A stretch of 64,000 nucleotides of DNA from Fodinicurvata sediminis DSM 21159 (GCF_000420625.1 NZ_ATVH01000014.1:124001-188000), one strand, 5' to 3'; shown: positions 1-9,098, counted from the stretch's first letter. Notes: generated by a model not told the origin, from the sequence alone. Program-made: numbers and translations.

Positions 1-686
1 TGTGGCAGGAAGGGTACCACCCCCAAAGCCGGCCATCCGGTTTGCTGGGCGATCAAGTCCATTCCATCGTTGAACAGGCTGGTATCCCCCCGAAACTTGT
101 TGATCAGAAACCCACGAATGCGCGCCCGTTCCTCTTTGCGTATGACAGCATGGGTTCCCACCAGGCTGGCGATCACGCCGCCACGGTCGATATCCCCAAT
201 CAGGATGACAGGGCAGTCGGCGGCCTCGGCGAAGCCCATGTTGGCAATGTCCCCGGCCCTCAGATTGACCTCGGCCGGACTGCCAGCACCCTCCACCAGG
301 ACCAGATCGGCTTCCTCGCCCAGCCTGTGATAGCTCTCCAGGACCGCCTGCAGCAACTCGGGCTTGCGCGCGGAATAATCCCGTGCTTTCAGGGTAGCCC
401 AGCGCTGCCCCTGCACGATCACCTGCGCCCCCAGATCGCTTTCGGGCTTCAGCAGGACGGGATTCATGTCTATGGCTGGCGCCACGCCGCAGGCGCGCGC
501 CTGCAGGGCCTGGGCACGTCCGATCTCTCCGCCGTCAGCGGTCACGGCAGCATTGTTGGACATGTTCTGCGGCTTGAAAGGCCGCACGGACAGGCCCCTG
601 CGGGCAAACAGGCGGCAGAGTCCGGCAACCAGCACCGATTTGCCCACGTCGGACCCGGTGCCCTGGAACATCAGGGACGCTGTCAT
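1..686 (-). CDS. cobQ: cobyric acid synthase CobQ (3' end outside window)
   Basis: ATP- and glutamine-dependent amidation of adenosylcobyrinic acid a,c-diamide to cobyric acid, in the cytosolic aerobic B12 pathway. Only the first 228 codons are present. The N-terminus carries the dethiobiotin-synthetase-like ATPase fold with P-loop GTGSDVGKS at residues 9-17, followed by the family's typical KPQNMSNN and DIDRGGV stretches. The C-terminal glutamine amidotransferase domain lies beyond the left edge. It is the last visible gene of the riboswitch-led cob operon, 22 bp after cobO. Family assignment is firm; completeness cannot be judged. Confidence 0.93.
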   Translation of the reverse strand, partial: MTASLMFQGTGSDVGKSVLVAGLCRLFARRGLSVRPFKPQNMSNNAAVTADGGEIGRAQALQARACGVAPAIDMNPVLLKPESDLGAQVIVQGQRWATLKARDYSARKPELLQAVLESYHRLGEEADLVLVEGAGSPAEVNLRAGDIANMGFAEAADCPVILIGDIDRGGVIASLVGTHAVIRKEERARIRGFLINKFRGDTSLFNDGMDLIAQQTGWPALGVVPFLP

Positions 687-708
687 GGCAAATCCTGAGA
701 CAGCTGCT

Positions 709-1335
709 TCAGAACTCGATGCCGGCCTGGGCCTTCACGCCATCGCGGAAGGGGTGCTTCACCATGGTCATCTCGGTCACCAGGTCGGCGATCTCGATCA
801 ACTCGTCTTTGGCGTTGCGGCCGGTGATCAGCACGTGGGTGTCCTTCGGCTTCTCCTCCTGCAGGAAGGTCACCACCTCGTCGATGGGCAGGTAGTCGTA
901 GCGCAGCACTATGTTCAGTTCGTCCAGCAAGATCATGCGGTAATTGGTGTCGCGAATCATCTCCTTGGCCTGCTCCCAGGCGGATCGGGCGGCGTCAATG
1001 TCGCGCTGACGATCCTGGGTGTCCCAAGTAAAGCCCTGGCCCATGGTCTTGATGGTCACCTGCTCTGGAAAGTGCTCCAGGATCTGGCGCTCGCCGGTTT
1101 CCCACTTGCCCTTCACGAACTGGACGACACCAACCTTGAAGCCATTGCCCATGGCCCGCATGACCAGGCCGAAGGCCGCCGTGGACTTGCCCTTGCCCTT
1201 TCCCGTATGGACCATCAGCAGGCCTTTCTCGATGGTCTTGGTGGCCAGGATCTTCTCCCGCGCGGCCTTCTTCTTGGCCATCTTCTCGGCGTGCCGCGCG
1301 TTGATTTCCTCTTCGGTCATTCCCTCGGTCTTCAT
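709..1335 (-). CDS. cobO: cob(I)yrinic acid a,c-diamide adenosyltransferase
   Basis: Transfers the 5'-deoxyadenosyl group of ATP to the cobalt(I) corrinoid (CobO/BtuR/CobA family). 208 aa, normal for the family. P-loop GKGKGKS at residues 45-51, preceded by a charged N-terminal helix; the LLDELN segment supplies the family acidic motif. It starts 3 bp after the cobN stop and is followed by cobQ, so it is translated from the same cob transcript. In the aerobic pathway it acts between cobalt insertion (CobNST) and CobQ, matching the gene order here. Confidence 0.95.
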   Translation of the reverse strand: MKTEGMTEEEINARHAEKMAKKKAAREKILATKTIEKGLLMVHTGKGKGKSTAAFGLVMRAMGNGFKVGVVQFVKGKWETGERQILEHFPEQVTIKTMGQGFTWDTQDRQRDIDAARSAWEQAKEMIRDTNYRMILLDELNIVLRYDYLPIDEVVTFLQEEKPKDTHVLITGRNAKDELIEIADLVTEMTMVKHPFRDGVKAQAGIEF

Positions 1336-1338
1336 GGG

Positions 1339-4300
1339 TCACATTCCCTTCCCGGTAATCTCGTTCAGGCGAGCATAGGCCGTATTGGCCCTGGGTTTCC
1401 AGAGCCCGCGCTCCAGCGCCTCGTTCATGCGCTCCGCCATTTCCTTCAGCGCCTCCGGATTGTGGCTTTCCAGGAAGTCCAGGACCTCGGCATTGTCCAG
1501 ATAGGCATCGAACACCGCATCGAAGTGATGATCGCGCACGGCATGGGTCGTCGCCGCAAAGGCAAAGAGGTAGTCCACGGTGGCCGCCATCTCGAAGGCG
1601 CCCTTGTAGCCATGGCGCATGACCCCCGCAATCCACTTGGGATTGACCACTCGGGCCCGGACAACGCGGCCGATCTCTTCCTGCAGGGTGCGGATGACAG
1701 GCCGCTCCGGGCGCGAATGGTCGTTATGATAGACCGTGGGCGCCTTGCCCGACAGCGATTCGATGGACACGGACAGCCCACCCTCGAACTGGTAGTAGTC
1801 ATCCGAGTCCAGCAGGTCGTGCTCGCGGTTGTCCTGGTTGTGCACCACGGCTTCGACGGCCCCCAGACGCTCCTCGAACAGATCGTGCTCGGCGGCCCCT
1901 TCCGCGCCCTGGCCATAGGCATAGCCGCCCCAGGCCACATAGGCACGCGCCAGGTCGTCCCCGCTGTCCCAGCCCTTCTCGTCGATCAGCGCCTGCAATC
2001 CGGCTCCATAAGCGCCGGGCTTGGAGCCGAAAACGCGATAGCCGGCCCGTTGCCGTGCCACCGCTTCCTCGATGCCCTGCCCCACCAGCGCCTCGGCATC
2101 GGCTTTCACGCGTGCGGCAAGCGGATTCTTGGCCTCGGGCTCGTCCAGTTCGGCCACGGCCCGCACGGCGGAATCGAACAGATCGATCTGGTTGGGGAAG
2201 GCATCCCGGAAGAAGCCCGAAATGCGCAGGGTCACGTCCACCCGCGGCCGGTCCAGCACCGATAGCGGCAGGATCTCGAAGCCGGTCACGCGCCGGGAGG
2301 CCGTCTCCCAGGTCGGCTGCACGCCCAGCAGGGCTAGCGCCTGGGCAATGTCATCGCCGCCGGTGCGCATGTTCGCCGTGCCCCAGGCCGACAGCGCCAG
2401 TGTCTTCGGCCAGCCGCCATGTTCCTGCCTGTGCCGCTCCAGCAGGCGCGTGGCTGATTTCCAGCCCAGTGTCCAGGCAGCCGGCGTCGGCACCACGCGG
2501 CTGTCCACGGAATAGAAGTTGCGCCCCGTGGGCAGAACATCCGGTCGCCCGCGTGTCGGCGCACCCGAAGGACCTGGCAGGACGAAGCCCCCGTCCAGCG
2601 CCTTCAGGATTCCTTTGATCTCGGCCGCCCCGCAGGCCTCGACAGCGGGTCGGATGGCCTGTTCCAGACGGTCCAGCACGTCTCGGGTCCGCGGCCAGCT
2701 CTCGGGTGCTGTCCGCACCCCTGCCACCAGCGCTCGGGCAAGACCTTCCAGGCGTTCCACCGTGTCGCCCGCAGTGCGCCAGCGCCCTTCTTCCTGCAGC
2801 ACGTCGGGATACGGCCCCTGCCAGGCTGTCGCGAAGTCGCAGTCCAAGGGATCGAAGTCTAGCTCCAGATCCGCTACCAGCGCACGCAGCAGCGAGGCAT
2901 CTCCGCCCTCACCTTTGCCGCGCGGGATGCGTACCAGCGCCACCAGCAGGTCCGTCAATTGATCGCCATCGGGCGACTGGCCGAATATGTGCAGCCCGTC
3001 GCGGATCTGCATCTCCTTCAGTTCGCAGAGATGATTGTCCAGCTTGGCCAGCGCCTGGTCCTCGTCGTCGTTCTCGGAAATGCCGCAGTCGCTGTCCAGA
3101 CCCAGGCGGCGGGTAACGTCCAGGATATCCTGGCGCAGCACCTTGATGCGGCGCGGGTCCACACCGGCCGCCTCGTAGTACTCGTCCACCAGAAGTTCCA
3201 GGTCCTTCAAAGGCCCGTAGGTCTCAGCCCGGGTCAGCGGTGGCGTCAGGTGGTCGATGATGACCGCCTGGGCCCGGCGCTTGGCCTGTGTGCCCTCACC
3301 CGGATCGTTCACGATGAAGGGATAGATGTGCGGCATGGGCCCCAGGGCCGCCTCGGGGAAACACCCCTCGGACAGCGCCAGCGCCTTGCCCGGCAGCCAT
3401 TCCAGGTTCCCGTGCTTGCCCATGTGCACCACGGCGTCAGCCTCAAGCTGCAGCCAGGCATAGAAGGCCAGGTAGGCGTGCGGCGGGACAAGGTCGGGAT
3501 CGTGATAGCTGCGCTCGGGATCGATGTTGTAGCCGCGCGCCGGCTGCAGGCCCACCAGCACCTTGCCCAAACGGAAGGCCGGCAAGGCGAAGGCGCCGCA
3601 GTCCAGCTCGCCGTGCAGATAGAAGGGATCCGCCTCGGGTGGGCCCCAGCGTTCGAGCACGGCCTCCTGCAAAGCCTGGGGCAGGCTGCCGAAGAAGAAC
3701 TCGTAGTCCGGCCGCGGCAAGGTCTCGCGGATCTCGCGTCCCTCCAGACCGGCATTGGTCGGCCCTTCGGCCATATAGGCGACCAGTGCATCGCCGTCGC
3801 CAGGCAGGTCCCGGACATCGTAGCCGGCCGCTGCCATGGCCTGCAGCAGGGTGATGGTCCCGGCGGGTGTGTCCAGGCCGACACCATTGCCCATGCGCCC
3901 ATCCCGATTGGGATAATTGGCCAGCACCAGCGCGATGCGGCGCTCCGCCATGGGCTTGTCCCTGAGCTTCAACCAGCGGCCCGCCAGGCCCGCAACGAAA
4001 GCAACACGGTCGGCCACTGGCTCGTAGCGCACCACCGATGTCTGGGTTGCCGGATCGTAAAGCGCTTCCCCCTTGAAGGAAATCGCCCGCGTCAGCAAGC
4101 GGCCATCCACCTCGGGCAGAGCCACATTCATGGCAATGTCGCGCGCACTCAGTCCATGGCTGCCGGCTTCCCAACTTTCCCGATCGGAACCGGCGAAAAC
4201 CACCTGAAGGACGGGCGCGTCGATGCTATCGAAGGGGGTTGCGCTCCGCTCGGCCGAAGGGCTGGAGACAGCAAACCCCGTGGCATTCAGGACAAGGCCA

Positions 4301-5076
4301 GTACCGGCTTCCTCCAGCAAGGCCTGCAGGGTACTGGCCGAGACCTCCTCCTTCAGGCTGGTGCAATAAATGGGCAGGGGGTTGATGCCCTCGGATTGCA
4401 GCTTCTCGACCAGTGCGTCCACAGGGGCCAGGTTGCCGGCCTGCAGCAGCGCACGATAGAAAACGATTGCCGCCACCGGCGCACCCTCTCTCCAGCGTTC
4501 GCGCAGCTGCGAGAGATCCGGCTGCTCCAGTCCAGGCCAATAGGGCCCCGCACGTAGCAGGGGGGCCGGCTCCCGCCAGTCGCGGTCCCGGCCCAGCAGG
4601 CTGCAGGCATAGGCCAGAAGGTTGCGTGCGTTCTCCGGACCCCCGTGAATGCAATACTGCCACAGCCGATTGCGGGCGCTTTCCTCCAGGCTGCTGCTGG
4701 ACGCCAGGTCCGGATCCGGTTTGTCGTCACCGGGCAGGAAGGCCACGGGAACCCCACGCTCGCGCGCCAGGGCTTCGAGCTGCTCGACCCCATAGGACCA
4801 GTAACCGCGTCCGCCCAGCACACGCACCACCACCAGGCGCGCCTGTTCGAGGACCTGCTCCATATAGAGGTCCACGGACATGGGATGGCTGAGCTGCATC
4901 AGGTTTGCCAGACGCAGAGTCAGCTCACCCTCCCCCAGGTCCGCCCAGGCCGAGGACAGGCTGGCCAATTCGGTATCAGCGGCCGAAAGAAAGACTATGT
5001 CACCCGGTGTCTGGCCCAGGTCCACAGCTTCGCTGCCATCGGAGACACGGCCTGGCTGTGCGGCGAGAAGATGCAT
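1339..5076 (-). CDS. cobN: cobaltochelatase large subunit CobN
   Basis: Large, porphyrin-binding subunit of the ATP-dependent aerobic cobaltochelatase CobNST, inserting Co2+ into hydrogenobyrinic acid a,c-diamide. 1245 aa, the usual size; the CobN/Mg-chelatase BchH-type segments HMGKHGNLEWLPGK and YPNRDGRMGNGVGLD are recognisable. CobS and CobT, the AAA+ partners, are not in the window and are commonly encoded elsewhere. It lies between cobW and cobO (24-bp and 3-bp gaps). The opposite strand carries long open frames that are GC-driven shadows of this gene. Confidence 0.96.
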   Translation of the reverse strand: MHLLAAQPGRVSDGSEAVDLGQTPGDIVFLSAADTELASLSSAWADLGEGELTLRLANLMQLSHPMSVDLYMEQVLEQARLVVVRVLGGRGYWSYGVEQLEALARERGVPVAFLPGDDKPDPDLASSSSLEESARNRLWQYCIHGGPENARNLLAYACSLLGRDRDWREPAPLLRAGPYWPGLEQPDLSQLRERWREGAPVAAIVFYRALLQAGNLAPVDALVEKLQSEGINPLPIYCTSLKEEVSASTLQALLEEAGTGLVLNATGFAVSSPSAERSATPFDSIDAPVLQVVFAGSDRESWEAGSHGLSARDIAMNVALPEVDGRLLTRAISFKGEALYDPATQTSVVRYEPVADRVAFVAGLAGRWLKLRDKPMAERRIALVLANYPNRDGRMGNGVGLDTPAGTITLLQAMAAAGYDVRDLPGDGDALVAYMAEGPTNAGLEGREIRETLPRPDYEFFFGSLPQALQEAVLERWGPPEADPFYLHGELDCGAFALPAFRLGKVLVGLQPARGYNIDPERSYHDPDLVPPHAYLAFYAWLQLEADAVVHMGKHGNLEWLPGKALALSEGCFPEAALGPMPHIYPFIVNDPGEGTQAKRRAQAVIIDHLTPPLTRAETYGPLKDLELLVDEYYEAAGVDPRRIKVLRQDILDVTRRLGLDSDCGISENDDEDQALAKLDNHLCELKEMQIRDGLHIFGQSPDGDQLTDLLVALVRIPRGKGEGGDASLLRALVADLELDFDPLDCDFATAWQGPYPDVLQEEGRWRTAGDTVERLEGLARALVAGVRTAPESWPRTRDVLDRLEQAIRPAVEACGAAEIKGILKALDGGFVLPGPSGAPTRGRPDVLPTGRNFYSVDSRVVPTPAAWTLGWKSATRLLERHRQEHGGWPKTLALSAWGTANMRTGGDDIAQALALLGVQPTWETASRRVTGFEILPLSVLDRPRVDVTLRISGFFRDAFPNQIDLFDSAVRAVAELDEPEAKNPLAARVKADAEALVGQGIEEAVARQRAGYRVFGSKPGAYGAGLQALIDEKGWDSGDDLARAYVAWGGYAYGQGAEGAAEHDLFEERLGAVEAVVHNQDNREHDLLDSDDYYQFEGGLSVSIESLSGKAPTVYHNDHSRPERPVIRTLQEEIGRVVRARVVNPKWIAGVMRHGYKGAFEMAATVDYLFAFAATTHAVRDHHFDAVFDAYLDNAEVLDFLESHNPEALKEMAERMNEALERGLWKPRANTAYARLNEITGKGM

Positions 5077-5100
5077 GCTTAGGGTCCTGCCCGTCCCGGA

Positions 5101-6150
5101 TTAGGCCGCAGCCGGTGCGCGAGTCAGGGCTTCGCGTATGGCCGTTTCGTCCAGGCCCTTTTCACCGATGACGACCAGGCGGGTGCAACGGCGCTCACCC
5201 TCTCGCCAGTCCCGGTCATAGTAATGCTGGAAGCGCGGCCCCACGCCCTGAACAACGAGGCGCATGTCCTTTCCGGCCACAGCCGCAAAGCCCTTCACTC
5301 TCAACACGCCGAAGCGAGCCGAAAGCGGAGTCAGCAGGTCGAGCAGAACCTGGGGCGATCCGCATTCCTCCAGTTCCACCACGAAGGATTCGAAATCGTC
5401 GTGGTCGTGATCGTCATCGCCGTCATGGTGCGAGGGACGGCTGTCCAGATCGTCCTCGGCCCCGGCGCCCAGGCCCAGCAGAACGCGCGGGTCGAGTTGC
5501 CCCTGGGTCGCGGCAACGGTTGGAACGCCCGTGCGCAGATAGCCGTGCGTAATTTCCTGAACCTTGCGGTAGCCGTCTTCGTCCAGCAGGTCGCGCTTGT
5601 TGATCACGACCAGGTCGGCTGAACCGAGCTGCTCTTCGAACAGCTCCTCCAGCGGGCTTTCATGATCCAGGGCGGGATCGGCCTGGCGCTGGGCCTGCAC
5701 AGCTTCGGGGGCAGTGGTGAAAATGCCTGCTTCGACGGCGGGCCCATCCACCACGGTGACGACGCCATCAACTGTTACGCGGTTGCGCACGTCCGGCCAG
5801 CCGAAAGCCTTGACCAGCGGTTTGGGCAAGGCCAGACCCGAGGTCTCGATGATGATGTGATCGGGGGGATCGGGACGATCGATCAGCTTCTGGATGGTTG
5901 GCAGGAAGTCATCGGCCACCGTGCAGCAGATGCAGCCATTGGCCAGTTCCAGCACGTCATCCTCACTGCAGCCCTCAACACCGCACCCCTTCAGGATTTC
6001 CCCGTCCACGCCCACGTCACCGAACTCGTTGATGACCAGGGCCAGGCGGCGTCCACCGGCATTCTCCAGCAAGGAACGGATAAGGGTCGTCTTCCCGGAA
6101 CCGAGGAAGCCCGTGATCACGGTGGCAGGTATTTTCGCTAGGTCTTTCAT
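5101..6150 (-). CDS. cobW: CobW family GTPase / metallochaperone
   Basis: G3E-family P-loop GTPase thought to deliver cobalt to CobN. 349 aa. Walker A GFLGSGKTT at residues 14-22; metal-binding CxCC motif (CICC) at residues 73-76; a base-specificity NKRD motif; and a His/Asp-rich stretch (HHDGDDDHDHDD) near residues 240-255, typical of CobW metal binding. A CobW C-terminal domain follows. It sits directly upstream of cobN and 6 bp after cobP, which favours the B12-specific CobW over zinc ZigA/COG0523 relatives. Confidence 0.95.
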   Translation of the reverse strand: MKDLAKIPATVITGFLGSGKTTLIRSLLENAGGRRLALVINEFGDVGVDGEILKGCGVEGCSEDDVLELANGCICCTVADDFLPTIQKLIDRPDPPDHIIIETSGLALPKPLVKAFGWPDVRNRVTVDGVVTVVDGPAVEAGIFTTAPEAVQAQRQADPALDHESPLEELFEEQLGSADLVVINKRDLLDEDGYRKVQEITHGYLRTGVPTVAATQGQLDPRVLLGLGAGAEDDLDSRPSHHDGDDDHDHDDFESFVVELEECGSPQVLLDLLTPLSARFGVLRVKGFAAVAGKDMRLVVQGVGPRFQHYYDRDWREGERRCTRLVVIGEKGLDETAIREALTRAPAAA

Positions 6151-6156
6151 AGAGTG

Positions 6157-6708
6157 TCACCTTCCGGGGTTTTTTAGGGTAAGCGGCAAGCCGGCGGCCA
6201 GGAAGACCACGTGGTCGGCGGCGGCAGCCAGTTGTTGATTCAGATGTCCGGCATGGTCGCGAAAGGCACGCGCCAGTGCATTTTCGGGCACGATGCCAAG
6301 GCCCACTTCGTTGGAAACCATGACCAGGGGGACGTCAAGCTGTGCCAGGCTATCGAGCAGCTTTCGAACCTGCGCATCTATATCCATCTCGGCCAGCATC
6401 AGGTTGCTGACCCACAGGGTCAGGCAATCCACCAGGATCGGCTGCTTCAACGCGGCCGCCGAAGACAGGGCCGTTTCCAGGTTGATCGGCGCCTCTTGCG
6501 TGTGCCATCGGGAATCGCGGCGCGCGCGATGCGCAGCGATACGCGCTTCCATTTCAGCATCGAAGGCCTGCGCCGTGGCCACATAGCAGCAAGTTCCGGG
6601 CTGCCCCTCGAACAGCGCCTCGGCGTAGCGGCTCTTGCCCGAACGCGCGCCGCCCAGAACCAGCGTCAAGGCGGGGAGGTGCGGGGTGGTGTGGGGCAAG
6701 GCAGCCAT
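6157..6708 (-). CDS. cobP: adenosylcobinamide kinase / adenosylcobinamide-phosphate guanylyltransferase
   Basis: Bifunctional enzyme that phosphorylates adenosylcobinamide and adds GMP to give adenosylcobinamide-GDP, the precursor for lower-ligand attachment (CobP/CobU). 183 aa. P-loop GGARSGKS near residues 18-25 and the family EVGLGIVP motif are present. It is the first gene of the cob operon, immediately downstream of the cobalamin riboswitch; a GGGAGAAG ribosome site lies just upstream of the ATG. The first gene making a late-pathway enzyme suggests that salvage and synthesis are controlled together. Confidence 0.94.
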   Translation of the reverse strand: MAALPHTTPHLPALTLVLGGARSGKSRYAEALFEGQPGTCCYVATAQAFDAEMEARIAAHRARRDSRWHTQEAPINLETALSSAAALKQPILVDCLTLWVSNLMLAEMDIDAQVRKLLDSLAQLDVPLVMVSNEVGLGIVPENALARAFRDHAGHLNQQLAAAADHVVFLAAGLPLTLKNPGR

Positions 6709-6809
6709 GCCTTCAGCTTCTCCCGTTAGGTGTTGGCGGGAGAGGCGACGCGGTACAGCAAGGCGATCAGGCTGAACTTAGACGCCACCGGTACACCCCG
6801 CCCGGTGTT

Positions 6810-6990
6810 CAAGAGTGGATCCCCGGGCAGGTTTCCTGGCTTACGGGTCAAAGCCCGGCGCTGTGGGCCTTCCCGATCGCCAGATCAGTGGCCTGTTTTT
6901 CCCTTGCGCCGCGCTCACCGTTTACAGTTGCGGGGGCAGCCGCGGTCTTGGCCAACCACTGGCCGCACCGCGTTCCCTTTCCCGATGATC
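6810..6990 (-). promoter_or_regulatory. cobalamin (AdoCbl) riboswitch
   Basis: On the minus strand the leader holds the conserved cobalamin aptamer elements: GAACGCGGTG near the 5' side, GCCCCCGCAACTGTAA in the core, the GCCACTG arm and the B12 box AAGCCAGGAAACCTGCC at 6826-6842. Hairpin-forming ACACC/GGTGT arms around 6793-6808 lie just after the aptamer and before the cobP ribosome site, and could be the expression platform. No U-run is visible, so control is probably at translation initiation. Boundaries are approximate. Confidence 0.95.
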
Positions 6991-6998
6991 GCAGGCGA

Positions 6999-7028
6999 AG
7001 CTTAGGAAGCCTGCCCAAGGGAAGTCAA
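6999..7028 (-). promoter_or_regulatory. candidate sigma70 promoter of the cob operon
   Basis: Minus strand: -35 TTGACT (7023-7028), 18-bp spacer, -10-like TAAGCT (6999-7004), placed just upstream of the cobalamin riboswitch. The -35 is good and the -10 poor, so this rests mainly on position. Confidence 0.4.
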
Positions 7029-7032
7029 CGAC

Positions 7033-7485
7033 TTACTGATAGAATTCCACGTCCGCGCGACTGACCAGGTTCAGCATGTCGTTGCAATCCTCGCGCTCAC
7101 CCGACGCATCGGCACAGGGAGAGACCCCGTTCACCAGTATGCGGTCGATGCTATCGCACTGCTGCTCCGTGAAATCGAAGAACTTCACGGTCGAACGACC
7201 TGCTTCCAGGGGAGCCGCTTCAATGGCAATGCGCCGGCTGATCACCCCTTCGGCATCGAAAAGCACAAGGTCCAGCCGAAACTGATCGAAGTCGCTGTCA
7301 CTGTCGTTCTCGAACAGCATGTAAGCCCGGCAGGTCTCGTCCACCTGCTCCAGCTTGTTGAGCTCCAGGGTGACACCCTGATCCTTGGGCGCGTCATCCG
7401 TTTCATCCTGAGCGACGGCCGAGACGGCCAAGCCTGCGGTCAGAACCCCCGAAAAAACTGCTGCTGCAAACCTGTTCACTGTCAT
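7033..7485 (-). CDS. secreted protein of unknown function, four cysteines
   Basis: 150 aa. A hydrophobic signal peptide (about residues 5-25, cleavage near AVSAVA-QD) precedes an acidic mature domain with four cysteines (ETC, QQC, SPC, EDC), suggesting two disulfides in the periplasm. A GGGAGG ribosome site precedes the ATG. The mature part resembles small Tat/Sec-exported proteins of unknown role that I recall from other alphaproteobacteria, but I cannot name a domain. It is on the same strand as the ABC ATPase 66 bp upstream and could be co-transcribed with it. Its stop codon abuts the cob promoter region. Confidence 0.7.
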   Translation of the reverse strand: MTVNRFAAAVFSGVLTAGLAVSAVAQDETDDAPKDQGVTLELNKLEQVDETCRAYMLFENDSDSDFDQFRLDLVLFDAEGVISRRIAIEAAPLEAGRSTVKFFDFTEQQCDSIDRILVNGVSPCADASGEREDCNDMLNLVSRADVEFYQ

Positions 7486-7551
7486 CTTCTGCCTCCCGGT
7501 ATAAGTCCAGATTCATCGATTTGATCGCTTGTTATCGCTCTTGATTGTCGC

Positions 7552-8406
7552 TCAGGCACGAACCGCCATACTGATGGGACCATCCGAACGCCCTTCCAGA
7601 AGCTGGCTCAGGCGTGGATCCGGTGCCTCCTGCGCAGCGGCGGTTGTCCCCTTCCATATAATACGGCCGTCATACAGCATGGCGAGATCATCGTAAAATT
7701 CCAAGGCCGACGGCATGTCGGTGGTGATACTGAGTACGGTCACCTTGTGTTGTTGAACGACCCGGCGGATAAGAAGATTGGTGTGCCGGGTCATGATGGG
7801 ATCCAGGCCATCCGTCGGCGCATCCAGGATCAGAATATCCGGATCCATGGCGAACGCGCGCGCCAGGCCCGCTCTTTTCTGCATGCCTCCGGAAAGTTCT
7901 GCGGGATAGCGATCGCCCACCCAGGGTTTCAAGCCGAACAAACCCAGCTTTTCCTGGGCGATCTCACGCGCCTGCGTGCGCGAAACGCGTCCACGGCTAA
8001 GCAGGCGAAAGGCCACGTTCTCCCAGACGGGAAGACTGTCAAACAAGGCATTCTGCTGGAAGACGACACCGATCCTGTCGTGCAGGCGTTCGGTTTCCTC
8101 ACGGGAGAGGCGGCTCAGGGACTCTCCCTCCATCAAGACCTCGCCAAAATCCGCTTCCATCAGGCCCAGCATGCATTTTACGAGAACCGATTTACCGGAA
8201 GAGGATGGGCCGATCAGGACAGTTGCCCGCTGCGCCGCAATATCCAGGTCGATATGATCCAGCACCGTCTTCTTGCCAAAGGTCTTGCGAAGCCCTTGCA
8301 AGGAAATCAGCCTCTGAGACACCTGTCGCTCCCCTGCCTGCTCATGAAACATCATCGCGCTTGCGGTCATGTCGGTCATGACCAACTGGTGCCAACCATA
8401 GAGCAA
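7552..8406 (-). CDS. orphan ABC ATPase of the MlaF/lipid-transport type with altered catalytic residues
   Basis: 284 aa from a TTG start; in-frame ATGs at 8379 and 8370 are alternatives and none has a clear ribosome site. The Walker A (GPSSSGKS), Q-loop (VVFQQN), signature (LSGGMQKR) and MlaF-like IIWKG tail place it with ATPases of MCE/Mla phospholipid importers. The catalytic glutamate after Walker B is alanine (LILDAPTDGLDP), and the H-loop histidine is threonine (SITTDMPSA where relatives have S-x-T/S-H-D-M). No MlaE permease or MCE protein is adjacent. It may bind but not hydrolyse ATP efficiently; function is unknown. Confidence 0.85.
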   Translation of the reverse strand: MLYGWHQLVMTDMTASAMMFHEQAGERQVSQRLISLQGLRKTFGKKTVLDHIDLDIAAQRATVLIGPSSSGKSVLVKCMLGLMEADFGEVLMEGESLSRLSREETERLHDRIGVVFQQNALFDSLPVWENVAFRLLSRGRVSRTQAREIAQEKLGLFGLKPWVGDRYPAELSGGMQKRAGLARAFAMDPDILILDAPTDGLDPIMTRHTNLLIRRVVQQHKVTVLSITTDMPSALEFYDDLAMLYDGRIIWKGTTAAAQEAPDPRLSQLLEGRSDGPISMAVRA

Positions 8407-8446
8407 AGCTCAGGGATTGTAACCTCATGAACAGGGGAACCCATCA

Positions 8447-8476
8447 CCTATATTGCATTTTGCAATGCAATATAGG
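8447..8476. repeat. perfect 12-bp inverted repeat, candidate operator
   Basis: CCTATATTGCAT (8447-8458) and ATGCAATATAGG (8465-8476) are exact reverse complements around a 6-nt TTTGCA spacer. It lies in the gap between the divergent ABC ATPase and XRE regulator genes, 41 bp before the ATPase start. No T-run follows on either strand, so an operator is likelier than a terminator. Confidence 0.6.
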
Positions 8477-8744
8477 ACGTTCTTTGCAAAGGCTCCACGA
8501 AGGTGCTTGGGGTCGGTTGCTGTGCGCCCTTCTGAACAATCGCCTTAAGCGAGAGAAAAGGCGTGAAGCTGCATAGCGAGACGGGTTTACGGGAAAAAAG
8601 GAGTGCACAGGGGTTTTTGGCCCGATGGTTGCATTGTCAATCTAGACGCCGCGCGCCGCGGGCGCGTAGTATCGACAAGGCTATCAAGCAGAACGGAGGG
8701 ACCGGAAGGGTCACCTTCGCATAACAGGAAAGGCTCACAGGAAG
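8477..8744. other. non-coding divergent region
   Basis: Spacer between the inverted repeat and the XRE regulator. It contains a GC-rich patch around 8648-8668 and the AGGAAG ribosome site of the regulator at the right edge. I see no convincing ORF, RNA gene or textbook promoter. Confidence 0.5.
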
Positions 8745-9098
8745 ATGTATCACAAAACCGACATTCACATCGGCCATCGCCTACGCGAACGTCGCGTTGC
8801 TCTGGGGCTCAGCCAGAGCGAGCTCGCGGAAAAGCTGGGAGTCAGCTTTCAGCAGGTCCAGAAGTATGAAAGTGGCGCAAACCGCATCAGCGGCAGCCGC
8901 CTCTGGGACATCAGCAGCGCGCTCGAAACGCCGGTCAGTTACTTCTTCGAGGGCCTTGAGGACGAGGGTGTGAGCTCAAACGAGCCTCCCCTGGACCGTC
9001 AGACCCTGGAACTGGCACGTGCCGTCAGCTCCATCGAAGACGAGAACGTACGCTCTCAGATCGTGAAGCTGGTCAAGGCTTTCGCCAAAGCCAACTGA
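8745..9098 (+). CDS. XRE-family transcriptional regulator
   Basis: 117 aa single-domain HTH_3 protein. The helix-turn-helix occupies roughly residues 12-66, with the signature LSQSELAEKLGVSFQQVQKYE, followed by an acidic linker and a C-terminal helix. This small regulator type is widespread in alphaproteobacteria. An AGGAAG ribosome site precedes the ATG. It is divergent from the ABC ATPase, with a perfect palindrome in the shared upstream region, so it may regulate itself or the ATPase; that link is inferred from position only. Confidence 0.85.
   Translation: MYHKTDIHIGHRLRERRVALGLSQSELAEKLGVSFQQVQKYESGANRISGSRLWDISSALETPVSYFFEGLEDEGVSSNEPPLDRQTLELARAVSSIEDENVRSQIVKLVKAFAKAN

Noticed and set aside
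466-4557. Long plus-strand open frames opposite cobO/cobN
   Set aside because: They mirror the high-GC codon bias of the real cob genes on the other strand, lack ribosome sites and give no recognisable protein.
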